64,000 nt of DNA from Albula goreensis (taxonomy: Eukaryota > Chordata > Actinopteri > Albuliformes > Albulidae): NCBI GenBank assembly GCA_022829145.1, contig CM040750.1:4159001-4223000 (forward strand), given 5' to 3'. The notes under the pieces are model-generated. The model searched no databases. It was not told the origin of the DNA and was given only the letters and a program-made list of their open reading frames with translations. This document shows, in pieces, positions 49,601-59,690 of this stretch; the first letter of the stretch is position 1; every line of letters starts with the position of its first letter. The position numbers and the translations under genes were made by a program.

Positions 49601-52600
49601 AGAGAATCTACTGAGTGCTACTGTGTGAACTAACATTGTTTATGTATTTTTTTACAAATTTTCATTCTCACTCTGCTGCTGTCTGCTGATACTGTTAAGT
49701 GCACTAAAACTTTATTTTTCATTCAAAAGTTTATTTTTTACAAAGTTTAGTTTTTTGATTATCTGTTGACATTTATTTACATTTTTTCAGAACACATTTC
49801 AGAAGTGCACTGCAGACAGAGTGTACATCTACTTAAGCAAACACAGACAATGCAGACAGTAACATTAGTGTTAAATAAATGTTCATTTAAGTTCTGCAAT
49901 TTTGTGTCTCATTTGTTATTATTAAATTGTTGTACTTCATGAGATGAAAAAAAAACATATCGGCATTATACACCAGCTATCGGCCACCCTGCTCTCTAAA
50001 TATCGACATCAGCCATTGAAAAACCCATACTGGTCAACCACTAACAGTAATTATGATGTTGCTGGGATCATAGAGATCACAGGGCATGGGGGCTTGGCAC
50101 GGGGATGGGTATGAGTGTAATGTAGAGGGATGCAAGCTGCTGAGGAAAAGATAGAGGAGGAGGGGATGTAGCTCTCTAGGTAAAGAAGTATCTTAATATT
50201 CAGGAAGTTCCAGGAGTGGAGTCCCTTGGTGTTAGTGAAGACATATGGATTAAATTATTGGGGGGAAATGAAAAGGGTCTAAATGTAGGAGATGTTACAG
50301 GTCACCAGCGTCAGACAGTAGTGTGGACAGTATGCACTTTCATAATATTAAACTAGCATGCAAGGAGGATGAGACAGTAATGATGGGGGACTACAGTTAC
50401 CCCTCAATTAATTGAGCAGCTGTGTCAGGCAAAGTTAGATGTGAGGAGTTTTTGGATGTTGTAAATTGTGTTTTTTTTTTGATACTTTGCTTTTTTGATT
50501 TTTGTCTGTTACTCAACCTACAAGAGAAAACTCTAGTTATCTAGTAATTCTAGATCTGGTTCTGTTATAGCCCTGATAGAACAAGCAGTACTGAGGTGGA
50601 CTAGTGAGCATAGTGAAGTTACATTTGAAGCTTAGTTTTAGACAAGCTGACTGTTTTAAGATGCAAGATTATACCAGGTACATCATCTAGATGGCATAAC
50701 TGTGAAAGAAATATGGAGCATATTTAAAAATATTATTGTGGATACACAGTGGAAAGTCATTCCTCAAGTGAGATAAGGGAACTGAAAAAGAAGCACCCAC
50801 AATGGATGGATAAGGTGTTTCTGGAAATTTTAAAAGAAAATTATATAGAAAATACTATAAAAGTCTGACGGTTCAGAAGGAAAAAAATGTTGAATATTGT
50901 AATATGGAAGCTCAAGGTAAAAAAGAAATAAGGGAAATAAGATGCTATGAAAGACAGATTGCAGTAGACTAACTAAATAATTTTTCAATACTGCACTTGA
51001 AAAAGGATAGTTAAGGATGAGATAGGAATGAAAAATAAGGTTGGGGTTCAGTGTATATAACAAATTATTCTTGATACCCTAAACAATTATGTTGTGGAGA
51101 GTTTCACTAGTGAAGTGTTTTCTCATATACTTTCAGGTGAATTCAGTTTTGAGAATCTTGGAGGAAATTAATTTTAATGATTCAGAAGTACTCGATAAAC
51201 GTAAAACTTAAATAAGGCTGCAGGCCCTGATGTGCTATATCCAAGGGTTTTCAGGGAACTAGCAGAAATGGTTCACAAACATGGCTTGGCAGTGGGTTTA
51301 TGGTTAGCTATGCTGGCGTTATTCCGTTCAGTGGGGACGGTAGTTTTAGCTAGCTAAATTAGCATTGGCTTCAGAAAACTTGCAGTATGTTTTTAGCTTA
51401 TCAATTATTTGCGTTTTTGAAATGTCATATCGATCATATGAATGAAGCTGTAATTTAAACCTTACAGCCTACTACCACTGATCTTACCGTAACTATTTCA
51501 ATCAGGGACTGTCGAGGAGATCTCCTCACTGATAGATACTGTTGTAAATTTCTTTTTAACATTTAAAAAATGTTTAGTCCTTAGAATTAAATGACAAACA
51601 CAAGTTTTGAGATCATTGTAAGCTTTATTATATAGGCCAAGCAGCTGGGTATTTCCAAGGTGAAAATAAATGTAATACAAGCACAATAAGAAGAAACTTC
51701 ACCAAATGTTACAAGTACTGTCCAGTCAGCCAGTGTCATTCTGTTATTGGTGAAATGAGCTGCACTCAGGGTGTTACACAGTAGCAGGTAAGCAAGTACA
51801 CAAACCATCTCAAAATTCTGGCAGAGTCCTTGCAAACTCGCAAGACCGTTGCATTCCTGCTATTGAGAAATACCCTATGAAACCCAAGACACACAACAAA
51901 AACACAGCCCCAATAATGGCGCCCTCCATCTTTTAGTTGCATCATGCAGAAATGACGTCGATATACTAACTGTTGGCTTATGTCAAAACTACCAACTTAT
52001 ACAATTCCAACAGTCCAGGCACACAACTGACAAAGAAACAAATAGTTAGCCTGCTCTAGTGAAACCTTTAGCAGCTGCTGCACACCTGAAAACAAACACA
52101 CTTTTCACAAGTCTTAAATAACCTTCTGTAACTGCATTACTCATAACAGGACTTGAAACAGAAGGATTGCATGAAAATAGGTCTCTTGAGGGCTAGTCCT
52201 TTGGAACAAATGTGATTCATGTGATTGTACATCATTCCACATTCAAATATATTTTTGGTTTAATACATTTGTAATTGAGGTACAGTGCCTATAGAAAACC
52301 ATCATACCCCTTTGAAATAGTTACTTTATTTGTGATACAGCCTGATATCAAAACCCATTAAAAAAAATCTTTTTCCAGTTTTATTTACAAATTTAGCCAT
52401 AGCAACATCAAAATAATGAAAAAAGGCAATAGTTCTGAAAATTAATAAAAAATGAAAAACTAGAATAACAGATTGGAAAAGTCATCAGCCCCCTAATTTA
52501 ATACTTTGTAGAGCTTCCTTTTGCTTTAATTACAGCCATCAATCTGTTTGGATATGACTCTATTAGTTTTGCACACCTAGAGTGGGGAATATTTGCCCAT

Positions 52601-54475
52601 TCTTCCTTGCAGAATTGTTCAAGTTCAGTCAAATTCTGTGGGGAACGGTGATGGACTGCTCTCTTCAAGTCAATCCACAGATTTTCTATCGGATTTAAGT
52701 TAGGGCTCTGACTTGGCCACGCAAGGACATTCACCTTCCTATCGTTAAGCCACTACTTTCTTCTTTTGGCAGTATGTTTAGGATCATTGTCGTGTTGGAA
52801 GGTGAATGACCTGCCCATCTTCAGCTGTCTAGCAGAGGGACGCAGGTTTTCCTCAAGAATTTGGGTGTACTTGGCAGCACTCATTTTCCCTTTGATCCTG
52901 ACCAATTGCCCAGTCCCCGCTGAAGAGAAACATCCCTACAACATAATGTTGTCCCCACCATGCTTCACAGTAGGTATGGTGTGTTTTGGGTGGTGTGCTG
53001 TGTTTGGTTTTCGCCAAACAAAGCGCTTGGAGTTCAGTCCAAAAAGTTCAATCTTAGTCTCATCTGACCATAAAACCTTTTTCCACATGGAAACAGAATA
53101 TTCCAGATGTGTTTTTGTGTAGCACAGATGAGACTGAGTGTGGCACTTTTTCAGAAAAGGCTTCTTTCTTCCCACCCTGCCATACAGATCAGCTTTGTGT
53201 AAAGCTTGTGAGATTGTTGTCACATGCACAGACTGACCAGTCTCAGCCATGAAGACTTGTAAGTCCTTCAAAGTGGCCTCTTGGTAGCTTCTCTGATCAA
53301 TGTCCTTCTGGCTCGGTCATCTTGTGCCTTTTTACAACTTTATCCCGGAGTTCTTTTGAATGTACTTTTCCAACCATGTTGAATCTTTTCACTGCCATGC
53401 ACTACGTGTAGTGGAGTTTTCAAGAAAACAGCTGGTTTTATTCTAAACTAATCAAAACCACTGCAATTAATATCAGGTGGGAGGCAATTAGCCTGGTGTT
53501 TGATCTGGAAGTTGATTGGTTGCACCTGAGTAAGTTTATAATGGTATACTCTGGGGGCTGAACACTTAACCAAATCAGGTATTTCATTAACTAATTTTTA
53601 ATAGTTGTCCAGAATGTTTTAAATGTTATTTTCACTTTGATGATGAGGGGTATTATGTGTACATAAAGCTCAAAAAACTTTGATTTAATTTATTATAATT
53701 TCCAGGGTGTAATGTGACAAAAGGTAAAGATTTTCACAGTGCATGATGATTTTCTATAGGCACTGTATATAGAGCAGTTTACTTTGTTGAGCAGAATGTC
53801 AGGTAAGTATTCTTAAAACAAAACAAAAAAAGACAGAAACCACAGCACCTCACCTGCCAGTCAAGACCAAATGTGGCCTCTAAGAGTTTGCCCATCCCTG
53901 ATTGAGTGTGCTATGGATCCTATCCTTTCTATGCTTGCCCTTAATGCCTTTATTTCTGTGGTACAAATGACTCAAATTACCAGCATAACTGCACAAAAAT
54001 TAAACAGCCAACCTTCTCAAATACCTTGCACCTTTAGATTAAAATCAATGGACCCCACTGCATATCCCAGTGTTCCACAAAGTCATTGCTTTGAAACTAA
54101 CACTAACAGAGATTTTCCTCTGCTATTACAGGTACAAGTACATAATAGTTATTATGAAACATGGCTGCCCTCATTAGAGATTCTATTGAAATGCTAAAAC
54201 ACATGAATATAGTTTGTCAATAACTGCATCAAATGACAACTACAATAAATTAATAATGAAGGCCTTCACTTTGGAATTCTGTCACAGTTTTCACTCTCCC
54301 ACTACATTAAACCAAATCTCATGTATGAAGCCTGGTGATTTTACCTGAAAAGCCATTGAATTAGCAACAGCAAGGAAGATTTGTAGGGGTAAGGAGGCTT
54401 TGTAGGACCGGTGGCTCCACAGCCGATGAGCACCTGCCGTCACTCCCAAAGCGCTTATGTAAAAGCACACAACAG
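37412..54475 (-). CDS. scd: Stearoyl-CoA desaturase (delta-9 desaturase), 3' four exons
   Basis: The enzyme is an ER membrane protein that inserts the first cis double bond at C9 of stearoyl- and palmitoyl-CoA, using cytochrome b5 and oxygen at a di-iron centre. Exons are 54345-54475, 45886-46091, 45122-45354 and 37412-37611. Their coding lengths of 131, 206 and 233 equal those I recall for mammalian exons 3-5, and the last ends at TAA (37412-37414). About 256 residues are encoded, which is roughly residue 104 onward of a 359-residue protein. All di-iron His ligands are present: HRLWSH, RDHRVHH, the NSAAH His, and FHNYHH. Introns of 8,253, 531 and 7,510 bp are GT-AG and phase-consistent. Exons 1-2 were not found. 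Two substitutions in the last exon are unusual (see findings). The 3' UTR probably continues below 37411, and AATAAA on the minus strand near 36000 is one possible end. Confidence 0.96.
38768..39401 (+). pseudogene. L1-like ORF1 (RNA-binding chaperone), frameshifted
   Basis: Starts at [21 protein letters not shown] coiled coil spans about residues 20-90 ([32 protein letters not shown]). The RRM-like region begins at [16 protein letters not shown], and the frame shifts near 39130. The C-terminal domain continues at 39150-39401 ([48 protein letters not shown]). Coiled coil, RRM and C-terminal domain in this order define L1-type ORF1p, which trimerises on LINE RNA. Confidence 0.85.
40148..43416 (+). 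pseudogene. L1-like ORF2 (endonuclease and reverse transcriptase), broken
   Basis: The start at 40148 gives [17 protein letters not shown], the usual APE endonuclease opening, with a stop a few codons later. Further endonuclease words are [20 protein letters not shown] and [13 protein letters not shown]. Reverse-transcriptase blocks follow from 41541: [40 protein letters not shown] (42091-42150), then YTDDVLLL in the catalytic position usually written FADD. A post-RT region runs to 43416 ([22 protein letters not shown]). Stops and frame changes are scattered throughout. The order fits the L1 clade with APE endonuclease and no integrase. Confidence 0.88.
43740..44440 (-). pseudogene. Decayed Tc1-like transposon remnant
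   Basis: Minus-strand translation near 44250-43960 gives [20 protein letters not shown], then [13 protein letters not shown] and KFLTG with VSHLI. These are eroded forms of the Tc1 words NSEVYRNIL, ...[16 protein letters not shown] and ILDWPSQSPDLNPIE. The N-terminal part ([20 protein letters not shown]) lies near 44400-44330. Stops are frequent and terminal repeats were not recognised. It begins directly after the L1-like element in scd intron 5. Confidence 0.65.
45122..45354 (-). CDS. scd: scd exon 5
   Basis: Encodes [20 protein letters not shown], then [11 protein letters not shown] and [20 protein letters not shown], ending SAI. It contains the third and fourth membrane segments and the His of the NSAAH motif, a di-iron ligand. 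The acceptor is TTTGCAG and the donor is ATAG|GTATGG. Confidence 0.96.
45886..46091 (-). CDS. scd: scd exon 4
   Basis: Encodes [20 protein letters not shown], then [20 protein letters not shown] and [13 protein letters not shown]. It holds the second His box (RDHRVHH). The acceptor is TTGGCAG and the donor is AAAAA|GTAAGT. The last Lys codon is split across the intron. Confidence 0.96.
46092..47800 (-). other. scd intron 3, unassigned part
   Basis: AT-rich intronic DNA without recognisable elements except a run of nine G near 47490. Confidence 0.5.
47806..48790 (-). mobile_element. L2-like LINE reverse-transcriptase fragment
   Basis: Minus-strand reading gives [91 protein letters not shown] and [17 protein letters not shown]. 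These are the successive RT palm and thumb blocks of L2-type LINEs ([28 protein letters not shown]). Several stops and a short gap before the DD box show decay. It is 5'-truncated, as LINE copies usually are, and lies in scd intron 3 in the same orientation as the gene. Confidence 0.85.
49955..50046. mobile_element. hAT-type terminal sequence (right end only)
   Basis: Read on the minus strand from 50046: TAGTGGTTGACCAGTATGGG, then CCGATAGCTGGTG and ATGCCGATATG. This resembles the common vertebrate hAT end TAGNGGTCGACCGATATGGG. The matching left end was not found, so the element's length is unknown. Confidence 0.5.
50360..51290 (+). pseudogene. CR1-like LINE fragment (endonuclease end to RT start)
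   Basis: The plus strand shows [11 protein letters not shown] near 50437, a stretch like DTQWKVIPQ near 50740-50770, SVFSYTF near 51115, and [20 protein letters not shown] near 51217-51275. The last block is the start of the reverse transcriptase (SPGPDGLHPRVLKELA type) of CR1/L2-group LINEs. Stops and frame changes abound. The fragment stops abruptly near 51290. Confidence 0.6.
51291..52280. other. scd intron 3, unassigned part
   Basis: Mixed sequence with short meaningless frames. A complex patch at 51880-52000 has no assignable function. Confidence 0.4.
52283..53765 (-). mobile_element. Tc1-like transposon, both ends present (1,483 bp)
   Basis: The left end CAGTGCCTATAGAAAACCAT and the inverse of the right end, CAGTGCCTATAGAAAATCAT, differ at one base over 20. 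TA flanks both ends (52281-52282 and 53766-53767). A Tc1-like transposase occupies the interior on the minus strand. It lies in scd intron 3 in the same orientation as the gene. Confidence 0.95.
52498..53377 (-). pseudogene. Tc1-like transposase, broken
   Basis: The start [19 protein letters not shown] is at 53377, then a stop and frame change lead to [20 protein letters not shown] (second helix of the paired-type DNA-binding domain). The catalytic Asp lies in [16 protein letters not shown]. The second lies in [15 protein letters not shown] at about 52800-52755, followed by a stop. The third acid is Glu in [15 protein letters not shown]. The C-terminus ends [16 protein letters not shown]. All three DDE residues survive. 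The 880-bp span is shorter than the roughly 340 codons usual for Tc1, because part of the N-terminal domain is missing. Confidence 0.9.
54345..54475 (-). CDS. scd: scd exon 3
   Basis: Encodes (A)[19 protein letters not shown] and [20 protein letters not shown], ending MAFQ. It includes the first His box HRLWSH and part of the second hydrophobic hairpin. The acceptor follows a pyrimidine tract (CCCTCTCAG) and the donor is CAG|GTAAAA. The first two bases complete a codon started in the missing exon 2. Confidence 0.95.
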
Positions 54476-54685
54476 CTGAGAGGGAAAAGAGGAAACATTA
54501 AGTAAATGTACATGTTCAGTAAAGAGTTTTGTTTTTTGAAATCAACAGTGGAAGTGGGTTTCATTTCATACATTCTCCCACAAGCACTGAAGATCTTTAT
54601 TTGCCACGAGAAAAGCCTACAGAGAATGCACACTGAAGGCCTTAGTTTGTGCCTGAATGTTAACTGAGAACAACACTGTTGAAAA

Positions 54686-54861
54686 CTCATCCAGCTCACA
54701 ATAGAATGTCTGTGGGGACTGAAAATGGCTGTTGTTCTCAAAATTGTATATTCTGCATGAGATGTTCATGCAGCTCATCCAGCTCACAATAGAATGTCTG
54801 TGGGGACTGAAAATGGCTGTTGTTCTCAAAATTGTATATTCTGCATGAGATGTTATTTATG
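54686..54861. repeat. Tandem duplication, 88-bp period, identical copies
   Basis: Bases 54686-54766 recur without change at 54774-54854, a match of 81 bases starting CTCATCCAGCTCACAATAG. The two are joined by a 7-base spacer. It lies about 210 bp upstream of scd exon 3 (intron 2 side). Identity implies a recent event or an assembly artefact. Confidence 0.93.
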
Positions 54862-56513
54862 CCTTTCACCAGTCTCCCCCTCCTGTCTCACAGATAATTT
54901 AAAAAGTTAAAATGCTTTAGATTAGGATAGTAATAGTTAATATCCACTAGCTTTAAAATGCATTACACATAATCATGTTATTAACTGTGGGTGTTTACTG
55001 TTCATAAAAACATTGTTTTAAACCATTTTTCGAAAATTGCTTTTTTGATGCTGAAACCATTGAATGACAAGCAACCTCTCAAGTGGCCATTTCATGGATA
55101 ATGGTTCTGCAATGATTTTGTATTACAACAGAAGTTACAGCTGGCAAAAAATGAAACCCTTGTTATCCAATTATTATCCAACAACATAATTGAATCGCTC
55201 ATTTTACAGCATAAGTTGTGGAGGTAAAATCTCCACATTCGTCAGTTTAAGAAAGGACCTGAATGCATACGCAACAGTATTCAGGAAAGAGATGAATTCT
55301 CTCCCAGTAACATCAATTACTTCTGATTTCTGGCTTAACACCCTGGATGATTCTTATGAAACTTGACATTTTAATAGTGGGTGCCAGTGACCACTTGATG
55401 GAGCCAAAGGAAAAGGCCAGTCCAACTTGTTAGTTATTCATGTATCGTGTGTTTTTTCCATAATTTACCTCTTGTGCTTTCAGTTACAAACTGACACATT
55501 GATTTGTGTTGTGATGCAAAACAATGTCACATGTATTATATGATGTGTAACATATTGTGTGACATTTTATTGTGGCAATAACCACATCAAATTAACAATA
55601 ACATTCTTTTAAAAATATTTCTCAGATCAATCATTTAGCATTGGCTGGCTGTTGCAGTCAATGCCAAAGGACTTGAAAAAGTAAGAAACCCTCAGTTCTC
55701 AAAAATGGAATGAAATGAATCCCAATTCAATTTTTCATACAGTTGAAATTCTAATTCATTTACAGGCCAGACAATGTTAATTAGAGCAAACATTTAGACC
55801 TTGGTTAACCTCAACATCTTTATCACAAGACAGTATTAGCAAAGAATACTTTTCAAACCATTGTGTATTTTGTAAACAAACTGTTTTAGAATTGAACATC
55901 CCTTCTTTGTGATGTAGCTGAAAGACTTATAAAAATTACACTGGGCGATACAGAAGAGGGAAGCTGTTTTTCTGCTCTTGGCTTTTAAAGTTGGATTTTC
56001 TGAAGAATGGATCTGCTGTTCTCTAGACTTCCTGCTTTAGACAAAATATCTACTGTATCAGATCAAGCATGATCTGGTACCTTTCATCTGATTTCTAGTC
56101 AACAGGAGCTGATCCGAGTCTAGCCACAGATGGTGAGAAAGACAAGTAGAACACATCAGAGACATTATGTAAGGCTAGGAGCATGATGGTTTCACTGGTC
56201 ACATGGACAGACAACTTGGTATTTCAGCATAATACTAAACTGGAAAATAACAACCAAGATCAGCTTTACCACAAGGACAGATGACACATGTACAGGCTTA
56301 CTTATATCAACTATAGTATTGACTATTGAGCGACAATCTACTAACTTAACAGTTTTAGTGTGCCAACTGACACTGAATAGATACAGAGTTACTTTACACC
56401 ATGGCTTGAGGAAGAAAGCGCAATTGGCTGACTGATTATTTTGTGTGGAATTTTAACTGGTATTTAATTGCAGAGAGCCAAGTACTATTACTAAGGCAGT
56501 TACAACCTTCAAG
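54862..56513. other. Unassigned AT-rich sequence (scd intron 2 side)
   Basis: No exon-like segment with scd exon 2 motifs (VWRNIILM and similar) was found on the minus strand. No repeat ends were recognised. Confidence 0.45.
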
Positions 56514-56657
56514 CAGGAGTGAAAGTAGTTTTAAATTCTTGCTGGTACTATCGGAAGTAGACGCGCATGCGTACTCACGTACTGCTGAGTAAAATCTCCG
56601 GTCATAATCTTTTAGTGGTACGCAGCACCAGACCGTACTGGCTTACTTTCACCCCTG
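56514..56657. mobile_element. hAT-type MITE, copy 2 (144 bp)
   Basis: Ends CAGGAGTGAAAG and CTTTCACCCCTG, with the interior nearly the same as copy 1 at 8122-8268 (shared GCATGCG, CTCACGTACTGCTGAGT and CATAATCTTTTAGT). Flanks ccttcaag (56506-56513) and ccttcagg (56658-56665) form an 8-bp duplication with one mismatch. Confidence 0.92.
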
Positions 56658-56779
56658 CCTTCAGGTGGTGCACTGGTCAAATATTTACATATAAGTAAGC
56701 ACATGAATACTGGAAACATTTTGTGAATAGTTTCCTGATATTAAAATGTGCATATTACCCCCTAAGACCCTCTGGCTTT

Positions 56780-57425
56780 TTATATGAATTCCCGCCTGTT
56801 TTCTCTTGTCTTAACTAAACCTCATTATCTTCATAACAGTACAGACATGGTTCAAGGCTTGAGTTATGGGTTTACCTCTGTACCATCATAAAAAAATCAT
56901 CCGCTGCAATGTTATTGGAGAGGGTCAGCTTGTCATCAAACACCACTCCGAGTCCCTTTATAAATTTAAAAACCTCTATTAAATCACCCCTTAGTCTCCT
57001 CTTGCTGAGTCTAAATATGTTAAGTAACTTTAGTCTTGCCTCCTACCTTTTATGTTTCATGCCAGGAACTAATTTAGTTGCCCTCCTTTGTACTTTTTCA
57101 AGAGCCTCGATATCTTTCTTATAGTGTGGTGCCCAGAACTACACACAGTATTCCACGTGTGGTCAAACTAAAGCATTGTATCATTTTAATATAACCTCCT
57201 TAGATATATAATCAATACTTTTGGCTATATATCCCAGCATCCTGTTGGCCTTTTTCACTGCTGCAGCACACTGCCTAGATCCTGTTAAACTTTGGTCAAC
57301 TATTACTCCCAAGTGTTTTTCAAATTGAGCACATTCTAGTTTACTTCATCCCATGAAGTAGTCTTGTCTAAGGTTCTTATTTCCCACATGCAAGACTTTA
57401 CATTTAGCTAAGTTGAATGTCAAAA
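56780..57425 (-). pseudogene. CR1-type LINE reverse transcriptase C-terminus
   Basis: The minus strand in one frame reads [75 protein letters not shown] and LKLLNIFRLSKRRLRGDLIE. These are the thumb and post-RT blocks of CR1-group LINEs ([30 protein letters not shown]). About 180 residues run in the same frame, interrupted by a few stops, so indels are rare. The fragment is 5'-truncated and ends near 56780. Confidence 0.85.
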
Positions 57426-58082
57426 GGGAAAGTTAGCACAGAGGCATCATTTCGCATTGGCTATCTACTGGCAAAACATAAGAAGCCTTTCAAGGATGGT
57501 GAAATTTGGTGAATATTTACCCAACAGCATCTGGTTTAGTTTTAACTAATGCTAGTTTTAACATTTTTTAGAGTGCACAGACACACAACAATTTGCATTA
57601 TGGATATGACGGAAAAGGGCAGGCTTTTCGGGATAGTAAACAATTTCTCTGTGAGTTTCATCAGTGAAGTCATAAACATGGTATCCTCAGCATGAAAGAG
57701 GCTTGGCTGAATATAAATACTATGCCAATACTCACATTTTCATTAATTCAGAAATGAAGAAAAGTAGTGTCATGGATGTGATGGTGACATTCACACACCA
57801 TGGATACATCCAGCCACCAAACAAAAACAAAATTTGGTACATAGAAAAATGTACCAAAATTTTTGAAAAGGTGATTTTAAAAAAATATTATGCATAAAAT
57901 GCATTTATGTGCAGTGCTCAGATTTAACTAACAACACATAAATAACAAAAGGTTTTCATAAAGCATTTTAGAAAAAATTAACACCTTTTAAACAAAAATA
58001 ACACATTCAAATTATAAATAATAATAAAAATACAGAACACACTAAATGGCAATTCAGCACTTTCAGATGAACATGAAGGTAG

Positions 58083-58083
<1 letters not shown>

Positions 58084-58175
<92 letters not shown>
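58084..58175. repeat. (CA)n microsatellite
   Basis: About 46 uninterrupted CA units. The Thr/His and Cys/Val open frames across it are repeat artefacts. Confidence 0.98.
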
Positions 58176-58177
<2 letters not shown>

Positions 58178-58189
58178 CTCCTCTCTAGG

Positions 58190-58455
58190 AAAACATTGCA
58201 CTGCAGTGCAAAAATGTCAACATGTGAACATGTTCCAGGCCACGGCTGGTTCTCCTCTTAGAGGCAATGTTTTCTGCTGCGGAGAAGAGGCGCTCAGATG
58301 GTGTTGAGGTTCCAGGGATACATAGATAGGACTAGGCTAGCCAAGGCAGGATATCTATCCTGGTTAGCCTTCCACCAAAATAAAAGATGTTCTTCCTTGG
58401 CAAGGGGTTTCTCATCAAATATGCTGGCTATGCAGGCTAACTTACTGGCTAATGC
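58190..58455 (-). pseudogene. Ac/ZBED-type hAT transposase C-terminus
   Basis: The minus strand reads FDEKPLAKEEHLLFWWKANQ, then DRYPALASLVLSMY. After a frame change it reads GTSTPSERLFSAAENIASKR and GLEHVHMLTFLHCN. The block TSTPSERLFSAAE is the hAT dimerisation signature. The rest of the transposase is missing: the sequence to the right becomes another hAT element at 58457. The C-terminal end runs into the CA repeat. Confidence 0.8.
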
Positions 58456-58456
58456 A

Positions 58457-59690
58457 GTGGCGGGCCGTCAGGGCCAGCAAGGCCTTCTCTGCTGGCCTAA
58501 ACACTATCAGAATCACTAACCTATATCTACAACCTAAATTATAATATTTGTTCAATGAAATTGTATTAATTTACTTCTAATAGTCTATTCTCTTTTTTTG
58601 TAACGTTTCTCTTGGCCGCGCCGCTTCCTGTGCATGTCTATGGATCGTCAATGTTTCATTTGATCAGATTTCAGTCTCTACGTGCTGCCAGGGGCAATAT
58701 AATCTGCCCAGGGCCTTCAGAATCAGTAGTGCAGGCCTACGTTAATTAAATGTTATAGCAGCGGAACTGTTTTTTTAACCAATCAGATTTCAAACTCGGC
58801 TCACTGGGCCAGCTAGCTGGCCCACAATGACGTCAGAAGTTTTCCGTCCTCTGATTGCTTGGTCAGAGTATAACCGCAAAGTTCTGCTAGCAAAGCACGT
58901 CCTTAGTGATCTGCACACAATACTTTTGAATTTTTTTTATTTTATGCCCACAATTGCTGACAGAGAAGGAGAATTGGATTTGGTCTCAGGAATTATTAAA
59001 ATTCCATTTTCAAGGTGAACTTTTCCAGAAAAGCTGGACATCGTAAAGAGAGGTTGGCCAACCCCATCGCTAGCTAGCTTGTCTCAACTGGGAAAAGGGT
59101 TTGTCCACCACTTTCAGACCAGTGCCTATGAGCGGTACCACTGGCTTACCGCCTCTGAGGAGCATTGCAAATTATATTGCTGGGAATGCCTGCTAATCGC
59201 AAGTGATCAACTTGGTGTTTGGAGTCACAGAGGCTTTGACAGCTTGAGTTGTCTGACCAAGGCAGCGGGGCAACATCAAGCCATGGCGGGGCATTTGCAG
59301 GCTGCAGTGCTTTTGAGAACATTTGGGAGAAGCCAGAGTTGATCTCTAGCTCAACAAACAACTGCGCAGAGAAACGGAGCTTCACAATGACAAGGTGAAG
59401 AAAAAAGGGAGATACTGAAAAACCTGATCGATTGGGTCATAATTTTGGGTAAACAGGAACTTTCATTCACGGGACACGATGAAAGTGCTGGATCCACAAA
59501 CAGAACTATGTGGAGCTTCTTTCTTTTCTCGTATACGACAGGACAGAGGCGACTCTCAGCCTTGGCCTCCATGGCCATAGAAATGGACTTGCTGATGGAA
59601 ATGAAACGCAGAGATCAGCTCTATGACAGGGTCATTGAAGTCTTCCTGTGTAAAGAGAGGACGATGGATTTTGTCAATAAATAAAAAATC
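58457..59690 (+). mobile_element. Internally deleted hAT element (DUF4371 type)
   Basis: The left end reads CAGTGGCGGGCCGTCAGGG, related to the end of the hAT at 26865. The region at 59079-59342 encodes the TTF zinc-finger part (FVHHFQTSAYERYHWLTASE, LYCWECLLIASDQLGVW). A segment at 59445-59520 encodes KQELSFTGHDESAGSTN. The frame then joins directly to the C-terminal tail (SYTTGQRRLSALASMAIE, QLYDRVIEVFLCKE, DFVNK, stop at 59684). The catalytic middle and most of the dimerisation domain are gone. The right terminus was not identified. Confidence 0.75.

Noticed and set aside
52766-53122. A 118-codon plus-strand frame
   Set aside because: It is antisense to the Tc1 transposase, whose DDE motifs lie on the minus strand.
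57978-58261. Cys/Val and Thr/His open frames
   Set aside because: They are translations of the CA microsatellite.
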